Shown in pieces: positions 36,271-44,712 of a stretch of DNA of 64,000 nucleotides. The stretch spans positions 1,860,001-1,924,000 of the forward strand of contig NZ_CP078089.1 of assembly GCF_022701195.1 (NCBI RefSeq). The letters run 5' to 3'. Position numbers and translations under genes: made by a program. How positions within the stretch are numbered: position 1 is the first letter of the stretch; every line of letters begins with the position of its first letter. The DNA is from Allobaculum mucilyticum. Its GTDB lineage: Bacteria; Bacillota_I; Bacilli_A; Erysipelotrichales; Erysipelotrichaceae. The notes beneath the pieces are model-generated. The model had not been told where the DNA came from. It saw nothing but the letters and a program-made list of their open reading frames with translations, and searched no databases.

Positions 36271-36386
36271 CCCTTTATAGCGGGCGCCCCCTGCTAGACT
36301 GGTGACGTCCCTGCCAGGATGGCATTTTTTCGACGGTGGGGACGTCTCTTGGGGGTGCAGGGGGAGCGAGGACCCGCTGTAAAGGG
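36271..36386. repeat. 116-bp nested palindrome inside the IS256 element
   Basis: Three nested arms: CCCTTTATAGCGGG/CCCGCTGTAAAGGG (one wobble), CCCCCTGC/GCAGGGGG and GACGTCCC/GGGACGTC. It lies 45 bp beyond the transposase stop codon. Confidence 0.85.
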
Positions 36387-36430
36387 GTTAAGCGCAGGAA
36401 AATTTCATAAGCGGATTCCAGATCTGCTGC

Positions 36431-37678
36431 TTACCTGGCTGAGTACTTCTCCAATCTAGCGCTCAGTTCCTCCTCACACAGGAGCTGATTACGTACCATT
36501 GACCAGTTTGGAACCCTTCGTCCCTGCCATTTCTTCTCGAGCTCCACAATGCGCAGATACAAGGCCTTATAAACTGAATCCTCACTTGGAAACGAGCCCT
36601 TTTTTGTTACTTTTCGCAGGCTGGAGTTAACCGACTCGATCGCATTGGTTGTATACATCACCTTTCTGACAGCACTGCCGTAGTTAAACAGCTGCCGCAC
36701 ATGATGAAAGTTACGTTCCCACACGCCTACCGCACCAGGATAACGGCACCATTTCTCCTTAAATTCATCGAAAGCAGCCTCTGCTTCTTTAGCGTTCAAA
36801 GCACCGTAGACTCTCTTGATGTCCTTGCAGAAACCGGCTTTTTCTTTGGTCGGAATGTATTTCAGAGAGTTGCGGAGCAGATGAACGATGCAGCGCTGTA
36901 CGGTAACGTTCGGAAATACAGCCTTAGCACCGCTTTCAAGCCCGCTTACGCCGTCCATGGACAGGAAGAAAATATCTTCTACGCCTCGTGCTCTCAGTTC
37001 GTCAAAGATCTCCATCCAAAAGTGCTTGGATTCGCTCTCGCCGATCCAGATGCCGAGGACATCTTTATAGCCTTCAGTATCGTAAGCAAGAACCACATAT
37101 ACAGCCTGTTCTTTTGCACCGCGATCGGTTTTGACCGATACATAAAGGCAGTCGACGAATACGAAGGGGTAGCACTTCTTCAGGGGACGATGACGCCACT
37201 CATCGACCACTGGATAAACGCGATCTGTGATGTTTGAGATCGTGTCCGCAGAGACAGAGAAGCCGTAGATGTCCTGGATAATATCGGAGATGTCGCGCTG
37301 CGACATGCCCTGTCCATACATACGCAGAATTTTATCCTCGATATTGGAAATATCCCGGCTTCTTTTAGGAACTGCCTGCGGTTCGAATGTACCAAGGCGG
37401 TCGCGAGGAATACGCAGATCCAGCTCGCCCTGAGAAGACTTTACAGTCTTTTCCGAATAGCCGTTGCGGCGATTCTCTGTCGATTTAGGAGCATGCGATC
37501 CGCTGGCATAGCCGAGATGCGAATCAAGTTCTCCCTGGAGCATCTCCTCAAGAACAGGGGCAAAGATTGTCTTTATGATGTCTGCGGCTTCTTTAAACGT
37601 CTGAGGCTTGTATTCCTTAACGATGGTTGAAGCAATCTGTTTCTGAAGGGTTGGTTCAGCTTTAGCTTTACGTGGCAT
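36431..37678 (-). CDS. IS256-family (mutator-type) transposase
   Basis: A full-length 415-residue DDE transposase. The first catalytic Asp lies in FVFVDCLYVSVK, the second in LSMDGVSGLE, and the C-terminal YTTNAIESVNSSLRK carries the Glu, all in the normal order. The N-terminal LGYASGSHAPKSTENRRNGY stretch is typical. The reading frame is intact, so the element may still be active. Confidence 0.95.
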   Translation of the reverse strand: MPRKAKAEPTLQKQIASTIVKEYKPQTFKEAADIIKTIFAPVLEEMLQGELDSHLGYASGSHAPKSTENRRNGYSEKTVKSSQGELDLRIPRDRLGTFEPQAVPKRSRDISNIEDKILRMYGQGMSQRDISDIIQDIYGFSVSADTISNITDRVYPVVDEWRHRPLKKCYPFVFVDCLYVSVKTDRGAKEQAVYVVLAYDTEGYKDVLGIWIGESESKHFWMEIFDELRARGVEDIFFLSMDGVSGLESGAKAVFPNVTVQRCIVHLLRNSLKYIPTKEKAGFCKDIKRVYGALNAKEAEAAFDEFKEKWCRYPGAVGVWERNFHHVRQLFNYGSAVRKVMYTTNAIESVNSSLRKVTKKGSFPSEDSVYKALYLRIVELEKKWQGRRVPNWSMVRNQLLCEEELSARLEKYSAR

Positions 37679-37757
37679 ACGTGGTCTCCTTGTATAAATT
37701 TGTCAGGCTCAAGCTGATTGAATCAGCCTGAAATCCTGATGGAATTTACACAAAATA

Positions 37758-38218
37758 CCTTACACTCTCCGTTTTCTTTCTTTTTCGCTTTTTGAGAACA
37801 CCCTGACACGCAGATCTTCTTTTGAATAAAGCGTTTATGAACGCTCTGATCCGCTCCGGACTCAGAAATCAGGGAGATGCTTTCCGCAGTGTTTCTGACA
37901 GTTTCCGACGGTCTTTAGATGGGGATAAAGATGTCAGAACATTGACATGTTAATCTTGAACGGGCTATTTGTTAGAGACAGATAAAGGAAACTGCTCAAA
38001 AACAGACACCTCCGGATCTTTTCGTTCCGATAAACAGAATGTGTCCTGAACGGTTGATAATCCTGTCCTTTTGGCTTTTTGCAACGGCCGGGATTATTTG
38101 CTTCTGCCCTTATCCCGAATTGAATGCGCTTAAATTATTTAACCCGATCTGACGAAAAGGAATATTCAAAAGAGATGAAAACTGTATAATCTTAGTATGC
38201 AGTAAGGAGAAAACGGCC
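37758..38218. other. Non-coding interval between the IS element and the HTH gene
   Basis: No gene seen. An ATAATCC/GGATTAT inverted repeat lies near 38060-38095. TATAAT preceded by TG at about 38188-38193 is the likely promoter for the HTH gene, whose ribosome site TAAGGAGAA follows. Confidence 0.5.
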
Positions 38219-38464
38219 ATGATACGGAACAATCTGGAGGTTGACATCAAAGTCAAATGCGTCGAAGCGGGAATGGTCCAGCGGAATCTGGCGGAAAAGC
38301 TGGGGATCACTTCTCAGTACGTAAATCACATTATTAAGAAGCGCGATGGACTGGTGAACAAGACCTTTATACTCATGATGGAAGGTCTTGGCTATGATGT
38401 CGAGCTTCGATATATTCCAATTATTGAAACTGATTGCAATGGTTCAGACAGCGGGGAAGCGTAA
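38219..38464 (+). CDS. Small XRE-type helix-turn-helix protein
   Basis: An 81-residue DNA-binding protein. MVQRNLAEKLGITSQYVNHIIKKRDG (about 19-44, in parts) is a Cro/CI-type helix-turn-helix. The remainder, MMEGLGYDVELRYIPI, is the short tail seen in solitary XRE regulators. TAAGGAG precedes the ATG. The target is unknown. It ends about 150 bp before corA. Confidence 0.85.
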   Translation: MIRNNLEVDIKVKCVEAGMVQRNLAEKLGITSQYVNHIIKKRDGLVNKTFILMMEGLGYDVELRYIPIIETDCNGSDSGEA

Positions 38465-38615
38465 GCAACCCCGTTTTTGTCTTTTATCCGGCAGACATGT
38501 ATGGCAGATATTGCATAAATTGCGACGGATTGGGAAATCTGTCTGGCGATTTCCGGGGCTTCTTGCAGGGTGGTGCGTGAAAAACTGGGTACGCTTTCTG
38601 AAGAGGCTGATACGT

Positions 38616-39584
38616 ATGAAAATTCAATGGAATCCTGATAACCCTTCTCAGGCGCTTCTGTTCTGCCTGCCTGAACAGATTAAGGAGAAAGCGCCGGAAC
38701 TCCTGGAAAAAAGCACGCTGCTCAATCTGGATGAACCGTTCCGGTTCTGTGAAGTTGTCAGCAATCAGGGAGAGCTTTCCGGAACGTTTGTCATTCCCCA
38801 GAAAGAACACCCGATCCGTGACCGCATGAGCTTTGCGTTCGTTCTGTCGCAGAAGTCGCTGTATTTCATTAGCGGGGATCCGAAGTTCAGGGCGTATCTC
38901 GACCGGTTCATGAATTCGTCCGACATTGAAGAGACCAGTCCGTTCCGTTTTCTGCTGCGCTTTCTGAACTATCTGATTCAGGAAGATGCCTATTTCCTGG
39001 AAGACTACAACATGCGTCTGGAAGAAATCGAAGAAAACATCTTTGAGGGCAGAGAGTCCGGCATGGAAGAGTTCATCATGCAAGCGCGCCGGGATATGAA
39101 TATCCTCGGCAACTATTATCTGCAGCTGACGGCTGTCGGCCAGCAGATGGAACAGACGAGCATTCCGCAGAATTCGCCGGATGAAAATGCGATGATTTCG
39201 CTCTTTCTTTCGCGCAGTTCCGTCCTGCGCAATCTTGTACAGACGATCAAGGACAACACGGATCAGATCTGGAATCTGCGCCAGACGCAGCTTTCTGACA
39301 GACAGAATAAAATCAGTACCCTGCTGACGGTTATTTCCACAATCTTCCTGCCGCTGACCTTCCTGACCGGCTGGTATGGCATGAACTTCAAACATATGCC
39401 GCTGATTGACTGGAACTTTGGCTATCTGGCGGTCATTGCGATTGTGATCGGAATTGTCTGCTTTGAAGTGGGCTTTATCCGCAGACGTCACTGGCTGTCT
39501 TCCACAAGTGCTTCACAAAAGCCCAATAAAGAAGAAAAGGCCGCCAGAAAGGCGGACCGGCCGAGTCATCACGGCCTGATGTAA
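38616..39584 (+). CDS. corA: CorA-family divalent cation transporter
   Basis: A 322-residue Mg2+/Co2+-type transporter. A long cytoplasmic domain ends in the stalk helix. Two membrane helices follow, with the signature YGMNF between them (about 262-266) after STIFLPLTFLTGW. A basic tail follows the second helix. The ATG at 38616 follows GAGG; longer frames upstream would overlap the HTH gene and begin with non-family residues. Confidence 0.9.
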   Translation: MKIQWNPDNPSQALLFCLPEQIKEKAPELLEKSTLLNLDEPFRFCEVVSNQGELSGTFVIPQKEHPIRDRMSFAFVLSQKSLYFISGDPKFRAYLDRFMNSSDIEETSPFRFLLRFLNYLIQEDAYFLEDYNMRLEEIEENIFEGRESGMEEFIMQARRDMNILGNYYLQLTAVGQQMEQTSIPQNSPDENAMISLFLSRSSVLRNLVQTIKDNTDQIWNLRQTQLSDRQNKISTLLTVISTIFLPLTFLTGWYGMNFKHMPLIDWNFGYLAVIAIVIGIVCFEVGFIRRRHWLSSTSASQKPNKEEKAARKADRPSHHGLM

Positions 39585-39636
39585 GAAGCTGAAAGAGAAA
39601 CAGAACGGTTTGTTGCTGTGGCTTTAAGCCGTTTAT

Positions 39637-39662
39637 GCGCTCCCTGGGGGGCGCCTTTTTTA
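39637..39662 (+). terminator. Intrinsic terminator after corA
   Basis: GCGCTCCC pairs with GGGGGCGC, followed by six T. Confidence 0.75.
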
Positions 39663-39678
39663 TGACTTGGCCAGATGG

Positions 39679-39684
39679 TATACT
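39679..39684 (+). promoter_or_regulatory. Extended -10 of the S41 protease promoter
   Basis: TGG-TATACT; transcription would start near 39691, about 67 nt before the TTG start. Confidence 0.6.
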
Positions 39685-39733
39685 TGGCATGTTGCAGACA
39701 ATTATAAAAAAATACGGCAGACTGCTGCCGGGA

Positions 39734-39757
39734 GAACCTGAAAGGAGGTTCCTTTTT
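39734..39757 (+). promoter_or_regulatory. Terminator-like hairpin containing the S41 ribosome site
   Basis: GAACCT-GAAAGG-AGGTTC followed by CTTTTTTT. The AGGAGG Shine-Dalgarno is partly in the 3' arm, and the TTG start is at the end of the T run. Confidence 0.5.
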
Positions 39758-41269
39758 TTGAATTTCAGAGGAAAAAGAGTTATTGGAACTCTTCTTTGCG
39801 GCGCACTGCTGCTGACAATGGCCGGCTGCCAGAGAATGCCGGCGAACGCTGCCATGGAGAAGGCGTCAATTGCAGAAAACGACAGCGACGAACGCAAAAA
39901 GTTTGATGAAATCTATGACATTCTGAAAAACGAATGGTATTACGGCAGTTCGGAAGAAAACGTTGATGAACTGCTTATTGAGCAGGCGCTTTCGGGCATG
40001 GTCAGCTTTGATGAAGATATCCATACCAACTACCTGCCCAAAGAACAGGCGACGATCTATTCGGAAAAACTCGCCGGAAACGGAAAAGGCTTCGGCGTAC
40101 TGCTGATGAAGCGGGATGCCGGACAGGCTCCGACTGTAAGAGGCGTATACATTGAATCGCCTGCAGAAAAAGCAGGCCTGCTGCCGGGCGATAAGATTCT
40201 TGGCATCGATGACATCGATGCTACAGCTGTACCGCTCGATGATCTGATCAGCTATATTCAGAGCAATACCGACCGGCCGCTTTCCGTGCGCCTTGAACGC
40301 GATGGCCAGCCGATCGAAGCAAGCATTCAGGCTGATACCTTTGATGCCACGGTTCTGTTTGAACAGAACGATAATTATGGCGTCATTACGCTGTCCTCCT
40401 TCTCGGAAAACAGCGGAGAAGATGTAGTTGAAGCACTGCGCCGCCTGCAGGAATCCGGCGTCCGGAACCTGGTGATCGACCTTTCGGGCAACTCAGGCGG
40501 CTATCTCAAAGCCGTTAAACAGATCGCATCGGCACTTCTGCCAGATGGATCAGTTGTGTTCAGAGAGAAGCTTAAAGACGGTACAGAGAACGTTGTTAAA
40601 ACCGACAAGTCGGACGTGAAAGCCGAGTTTGATCACATCTATATTCTCCAGGACGGAAATTCCGCCAGTGCATCAGAAGTGCTGATCGGCGCACTGAAAG
40701 ACTACATGCCCGATACTGTCACAACGATCGGTCAGAAAACGTATGGAAAAGGCACCGAACAGATCAACAAGATGTTTGATGACGGAACAACGCTGAAGTA
40801 CACAGTTGCAGAATGGCTGACGCCAGAAGGCCGCAGCTGCAATCTGACCGGTTTTGAACCGGATGTGCCCGTTGAGCTTGAAGAATATGAAACGGTCAGC
40901 TACCTTCCAATGAACGAAGGAGATGAACCGATTCAGCCTGATACGGTTGCAGACAATGCGGCACCTGTTCAGATCTATCTGCGCTATCTTGGCTATCCGG
41001 CAGACCGCAGCGATACGTACTTCTCCCCGCAGAGCAGCGAAGCGCTGCGCATGTTCCAGGCGGATCACGGTCTTGAGCAGACCGGCGCTGTGGATGTGCA
41101 GACATTCAATGCACTGATTGAAGCGATGTCGAAGAAGGTTGCTGAAGAAACAGAAAGCAGCGGCTCAAAGGCGTACCGCAAAGCCGTTGAACTGATCGAA
41201 CAGTCCGCCGGGTCAGCACCGGCTGCTGAAGGGGCTTCCGAAGCAGCTTCAGCAGAGACTGCAGAATAA
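39758..41269 (+). CDS. S41-family C-terminal processing protease, lipoprotein, with peptidoglycan-binding domain
   Basis: A 503-residue exported protease. Starting at the TTG (39758) gives a lipoprotein signal with lipobox TMAGC (Cys about 24). AGGAGG lies 9 bases upstream, and the frame before it makes a poor N-terminus. A PDZ domain lies at about 95-185 (GVYIESPAEKAGLLPGDKI). The S41 core has NSASASEV (catalytic Ser) and TYGKGTEQ (Lys). Residues about 395-455 are a PG_binding_1 repeat (LRYLGYPADRSDTYFS, TFNALIEAM). The tail is Ala/Ser/Glu-rich. Probably acts on envelope proteins. Confidence 0.9.
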   Translation: MNFRGKRVIGTLLCGALLLTMAGCQRMPANAAMEKASIAENDSDERKKFDEIYDILKNEWYYGSSEENVDELLIEQALSGMVSFDEDIHTNYLPKEQATIYSEKLAGNGKGFGVLLMKRDAGQAPTVRGVYIESPAEKAGLLPGDKILGIDDIDATAVPLDDLISYIQSNTDRPLSVRLERDGQPIEASIQADTFDATVLFEQNDNYGVITLSSFSENSGEDVVEALRRLQESGVRNLVIDLSGNSGGYLKAVKQIASALLPDGSVVFREKLKDGTENVVKTDKSDVKAEFDHIYILQDGNSASASEVLIGALKDYMPDTVTTIGQKTYGKGTEQINKMFDDGTTLKYTVAEWLTPEGRSCNLTGFEPDVPVELEEYETVSYLPMNEGDEPIQPDTVADNAAPVQIYLRYLGYPADRSDTYFSPQSSEALRMFQADHGLEQTGAVDVQTFNALIEAMSKKVAEETESSGSKAYRKAVELIEQSAGSAPAAEGASEAASAETAE

Positions 41270-41325
41270 AACATTCAGCAGACAGGATTTGTCTGTTTGA
41301 GGGTTAACAATCGATAGAATAATCA

Positions 41326-41362
41326 AAGAGCTGCCGGAACAGTGCCGGCAGCTTTCTTTTTT
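41326..41362 (+). terminator. Intrinsic terminator after the S41 gene
   Basis: AGCTGCCGG pairs with CCGGCAGCT, then TTCTTTTTT. Confidence 0.92.
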
Positions 41363-41460
41363 GACTGACCTGTACACGTCAGTGTGGGAATCTGTCATCA
41401 TGCTTTGGACTTTTTGGCGAAAGTTTGACTTGACAGGTCTATACGTTTTACGATCTCAGA

Positions 41461-41575
41461 TGACAGAGTAAGGAAACAGGCGTTAAGTGTGGGATCTATG
41501 GGGAGTCGGGATACCAACGAAAAGGTGCGCCTTGCGGTCTGTTTCCTGCATCCCGCTGCACAAAGAGGATCTTCC
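41461..41575 (+). promoter_or_regulatory. Tetrahydrofolate (THF/folT) riboswitch
   Basis: Matches the THF riboswitch in order: an AGAGTA start, GGCGTTAAGTGTGGGAT, an AACGAAAAGG pseudoknot segment, GCGGT and the closing GCATCCCGCTG. GGAAACAG pairs with CTGTTTCC as the main stem. Downstream, TCTTCCTTT can pair with the folT ribosome site AAAGGAGGA, pointing to translational control. It precedes a folate-type ECF transporter gene, as expected. Confidence 0.85.
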
Positions 41576-41607
41576 TTTTTCATGCAACGGAAAGGAGGAA
41601 TCTCGAT

Positions 41608-42165
41608 ATGAATGTACATGCCCTGTTCGACTGGAAAAGCGCAAAGCTGACCAGCCGGTCCATGGCCGTCCTGGCCATGCTGTGTGCCCTGTATACGGCA
41701 CTTGGCTTTTTTGCCATCAACCCGACGCCGACACTGAAAATCGGCTTTTCATTCCTTGCGCTGGCCATTTCCTGCGCGCTGTTCGGGTTCTGGCCCAATG
41801 TAATCTTCGCAATCATCGCCGATTTTCTGGGGTGGGTTGTCCATCCAGTCGGTGCCTATGTTCCGTTTTTTGCGCTGATTCTGATTGTAAAAGCACTGAT
41901 TTACTCCGTGTTTTTCTATAAGAAGAAACCCGTACGGATCCCGCAGATTCTTGCAGCTGAATTCCTGGCTGCCCTGATCTGCAACGTCCTGCTCAATCCG
42001 CTGCTGCTGACTGTTATGTATCAGATGCCTTACTGGGTTCTGGTCGGCGAGCGGCTGCTCAAAAACCTGATTCTGTACCCGATTGACTGCCTGCTGCTGT
42101 ATCTCTGCTTCAAAGCGCTGGCCGGTCTGCCAAAATCCGTCATGCCTGCCGAGTGGAATGACTGA
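41608..42165 (+). CDS. folT: ECF transporter folate-specific S component (FolT)
   Basis: A 185-residue integral membrane substrate-binding subunit that works with shared ECF energising units. About six hydrophobic helices; AVLAMLCALYTALGFFAIN is the typical first helix with an A-motif for the T subunit, and PTPTLKIGFSFLALAI follows. Folate specificity is inferred from the THF riboswitch and the neighbouring folC. AAAGGAGG precedes the ATG. Confidence 0.88.
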   Translation: MNVHALFDWKSAKLTSRSMAVLAMLCALYTALGFFAINPTPTLKIGFSFLALAISCALFGFWPNVIFAIIADFLGWVVHPVGAYVPFFALILIVKALIYSVFFYKKKPVRIPQILAAEFLAALICNVLLNPLLLTVMYQMPYWVLVGERLLKNLILYPIDCLLLYLCFKALAGLPKSVMPAEWND

Positions 42166-42256
42166 TGGACAGGAATTCCTGCCGTCTCTCTCCATGCGGC
42201 AGTCCTGAGCTTTAAAAATTCAGAAAAGAAAAAACAGAAAGAAAAACAAAAAACAT

Positions 42257-42314
42257 AAAAAAGAGATGCCGTCCGTAATTCCCGTCAGAACGGGACAGGA
42301 TGGCATCTCTTTTT
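42257..42314. terminator. Bidirectional terminator between folT and folC
   Basis: AAAAAGAGATGCC pairs with GGCATCTCTTTTT around an inner CCCGT/ACGGG hairpin, with tracts on both strands. Confidence 0.9.
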
Positions 42315-42381
42315 GTTTATTCATTTAGAAACAGTGTCACAAAACCGGCTTTATGACAGAAATACAGATTGTTTGGTGAAT

Positions 42382-43575
42382 TTATCTGGATTCTTTGCCA
42401 TGCATGGCTTTCAGTGCTTTGAGCACATCGCCCGCAAAGTAGAGAGAACCGCAGATCAGTGTATTTTCCTGTTCGGATGGCAGCTGCTTGATCATTGTCT
42501 CAAAGTCGATCTGCTCCAGGTGATGTCTGGCAGCCAGCTTTTCCAGATCACCGAGCCGGTAGGATTCAAAGGCGACCAGAGTCAGTCTGGCACCAAGAGA
42601 TCTGAGCTGGTCGATCATGCGGTCGGCCTGTTTGTCAGCAAGAACGGAAAAATAGATCTGCTCAATCTGCCAGGGACTCTGCTTCAGACTTCTGCACAGA
42701 GCATCAATGCCCTCGCCATTGTGGGCGCCATCGAGAAGAAGAAGCGGGTCAGCCCGCAGGATCTGAAAGCGGGCAGGCCAGAAAAAGTCCTGAACCGCCT
42801 GACGCAGTTCATCGACAGAAAACGAGAAGCCGGCCTGTTCAAGTGCGGTTTTTGCGCAGAGAAAGTTGTCTTTCTGATACGCCGGCAACGCTGGATTCCA
42901 GAAATCTTCTTCATGATCGATTTCTTCTGGAATGACAGTCAGTCTGGCATTCTGCCGTGCAGCGCGTTCTTTGTATACCGCCAGGCAGGCTGGATTGCGC
43001 TCGGCGGTGATGATCTGCATGCTGGGCTTGATGACGCCGGCTTTTGAGCAGGCGATTTCTTCTTTTGTACTGCCCAGAAAAGCCATATGGTCCATGCCAG
43101 TCTGCGTCACAATCGCAACCGGATAGTCGAGAGCCGTTGTGGCATCACGCTCACCGCCCATACCGGTTTCCATCAGAACCCAGTCGGGCTGTTCGTTTTG
43201 AAACAGCGAACAGGCCATGAACAGATCCATCTCAAACATGGTCATTTGCCGCTCGATAAAACGCTCAGCGCTCTCATCGAACAGGCTTTCCCACTGGTCG
43301 TTGGAAATCGGCGTTCCATTGATGCGCAGACGTTCGCGGTGTTCAAGCAGATGCGGGGAAGTAAACGAGCCGGTACTCAGCCCTTTGGCTTTGAGAAGAA
43401 CTTCAAGCCAGGTGATGGTGGATCCTTTGCCATTGGTGCCGGCGACGTGAATGGAGCGGGGAAATCCGGAAACCCCGAAATCCTTCTGGATCCATTCCTG
43501 AAGTACAGGCTGCGGATGATTGAGGCCGCGCTGTGCTTCCATGAAACGGATTTTTTCTGAACGATCGGAAAACAT
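42382..43575 (-). CDS. folC: Folylpolyglutamate synthase / dihydrofolate synthase
   Basis: A 397-residue Mur-ligase-type ATPase adding glutamates to folates. HVAGTNGKGSTITWLEVLL is the P-loop, FTSPHLLEHRERLRING the folate loop, and LLDGAHNGEGIDAL the C-terminal domain motif. I start at 43575 (MFSDRSEKIRF), because the family begins there and a TATCAT box lies 6 bases upstream. The frame extends to 43803 but would overlap the divergent ung gene. It is convergent with folT, forming a folate uptake and retention locus. Confidence 0.93.
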   Translation of the reverse strand: MFSDRSEKIRFMEAQRGLNHPQPVLQEWIQKDFGVSGFPRSIHVAGTNGKGSTITWLEVLLKAKGLSTGSFTSPHLLEHRERLRINGTPISNDQWESLFDESAERFIERQMTMFEMDLFMACSLFQNEQPDWVLMETGMGGERDATTALDYPVAIVTQTGMDHMAFLGSTKEEIACSKAGVIKPSMQIITAERNPACLAVYKERAARQNARLTVIPEEIDHEEDFWNPALPAYQKDNFLCAKTALEQAGFSFSVDELRQAVQDFFWPARFQILRADPLLLLDGAHNGEGIDALCRSLKQSPWQIEQIYFSVLADKQADRMIDQLRSLGARLTLVAFESYRLGDLEKLAARHHLEQIDFETMIKQLPSEQENTLICGSLYFAGDVLKALKAMHGKESR

Positions 43576-43581
43576 GAACCC

Positions 43582-43587
43582 ATGATA
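43582..43587 (-). promoter_or_regulatory. -10 box of a candidate leaderless promoter (folC)
   Basis: TATCAT on the minus strand, 6 bases before the ATG. Confidence 0.4.
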
Positions 43588-43697
43588 GTACAAAAAATCC
43601 GGGCCGAAGCGATTTCCCGTTTCTGTGTGCGGAATGGGCAGAGTACCATGGATAGAAGAAACAGAAACCAGAATCTGAAAAAAACAGGAGGTATCCA

Positions 43698-44369
43698 ATG
43701 GACTGGAACGAACTGATCGAAGAAGAACTGAAAAACGGAACGCTCGGGCCGATCCGTGATTATCTGGAAGAAGCGTATGCGCACACAACTGTTTATCCCG
43801 CAAAGGAAAACATTTTCCGTGCGCTGGAAATGACGCCGTTAAATGGTGTGAAAGTGGTTATCCTCGGCCAGGATCCCTACCACGAACCGGGACAGGCGCA
43901 GGGGTATTCCTTTTCCGTGCCTTCCAGAACCCGGATCCCGCCTTCACTGGTCAATATTTACAAAGAACTGTCTGCCGAATACGGACAGCCGGTTGAGCGG
44001 ACGGGCAATCTGTCCGACTGGGCAGCACAGGGCGTGCTGCTGCTCAATTCCATCCTGACTGTCGAACAGGGCAAGCCGCTTTCGCATTCAAAAATCGGCT
44101 GGCAGAAGTTTACCGATGATATTCTGCGCGTGCTGAACCGGCAGGATCAGCCGATTGTCTTTCTGCTCTGGGGCGGACATGCCCGCAAGGCACGCGCTCT
44201 GCTCGACAACCCCAATCATCTCGTACTCGAATGCGCTCACCCTTCGCCTCTTTCCGCCAACCGCGGCTTTTTCGGATGCAATCATTTCATCAAGGCCAAT
44301 GAATTTCTTGAAGCGCATGGCGTAAACGGAATTCACTGGACGGAAGATAACAGGCAAATTGAAGGCTGA
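43698..44369 (+). CDS. ung: Uracil-DNA glycosylase (family 1)
   Basis: A 223-residue repair enzyme removing uracil from DNA. GQDPYHEPGQAQGYSFS contains the catalytic Asp and uracil-binding residues, LLLNSILTVEQGKPLSH the middle motif, and HPSPLSANRGFFGC the catalytic His loop. AGGAGG stands 8 bases before the ATG. It diverges from folC. Confidence 0.97.
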   Translation: MDWNELIEEELKNGTLGPIRDYLEEAYAHTTVYPAKENIFRALEMTPLNGVKVVILGQDPYHEPGQAQGYSFSVPSRTRIPPSLVNIYKELSAEYGQPVERTGNLSDWAAQGVLLLNSILTVEQGKPLSHSKIGWQKFTDDILRVLNRQDQPIVFLLWGGHARKARALLDNPNHLVLECAHPSPLSANRGFFGCNHFIKANEFLEAHGVNGIHWTEDNRQIEG

Positions 44370-44441
44370 TTGCGAAAGAGGACTTCAGAATAAATCCATA
44401 AAGAGATGTAAAGACTCTGTGCATGGAAAAGAGGGACAGCT

Positions 44442-44534
44442 ATGAAGCACCAGCCGCCTTATGCAAAATGGATGTTCTGGACTCTGATCGGCATTATTGC
44501 CATTGTGGTGGTCATCATCACGGCCACACGCTGA
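44442..44534 (+). CDS. 30-residue single-pass membrane peptide
   Basis: ATG at 44442 with GAGGGACAG upstream encodes MKHQPPYAKWMFW and then a hydrophobic helix IGIIAIVVVIITATR, ending TGA. A good ribosome site, a clear helix and a terminator 28 bp later make it look like a real small protein between ung and uvrB. Function unknown. Confidence 0.6.
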   Translation: MKHQPPYAKWMFWTLIGIIAIVVVIITATR

Positions 44535-44561
44535 ATCGAAAGTCTGATACCCAGAAAACTG

Positions 44562-44603
44562 ACCGCCTGCAGCAGGAACGCTCCTGTGATGCAGGCGGTT
44601 TTT
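44562..44603 (+). terminator. Terminator after the small membrane peptide
   Basis: ACCGCCTGCA pairs with TGCAGGCGGT, then TTTT. Confidence 0.88.
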
Positions 44604-44620
44604 GCGTGGAAAACTGCACG

Positions 44621-44653
44621 AAAAAGGCAGACAGCTGTTTTGGCTGTCTGCCA
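44621..44653 (-). terminator. Terminator after uvrB
   Basis: GGCAGACAGC pairs with GCTGTCTGCC; on the minus strand it is followed by TTTTT. Confidence 0.88.
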
Positions 44654-44712
44654 TAAGTGAGCGGTGGAAAAATTGAGGATTGTGTTTGCGTCAGAAGGAT
44701 AGAAGAAGCGGA

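Larger units (their letters stand above)
36171..37757 (-). mobile_element. IS256-family insertion sequence
   Basis: Bounded by inverted ends TATTTTGTGTAAATCC (36171-36186) and, on the other strand, TATTTTGTGTAAATTCC (37741-37757). It holds one transposase gene and 260 bp of non-coding DNA after its stop. No target-site duplication is visible at either 8 or 9 bp, suggesting an old or rearranged insertion. Confidence 0.82.

Noticed and set aside
36171-37757. Target-site duplication for the IS256-family element
   Set aside because: No matching 8- or 9-bp repeats were found at the two ends.
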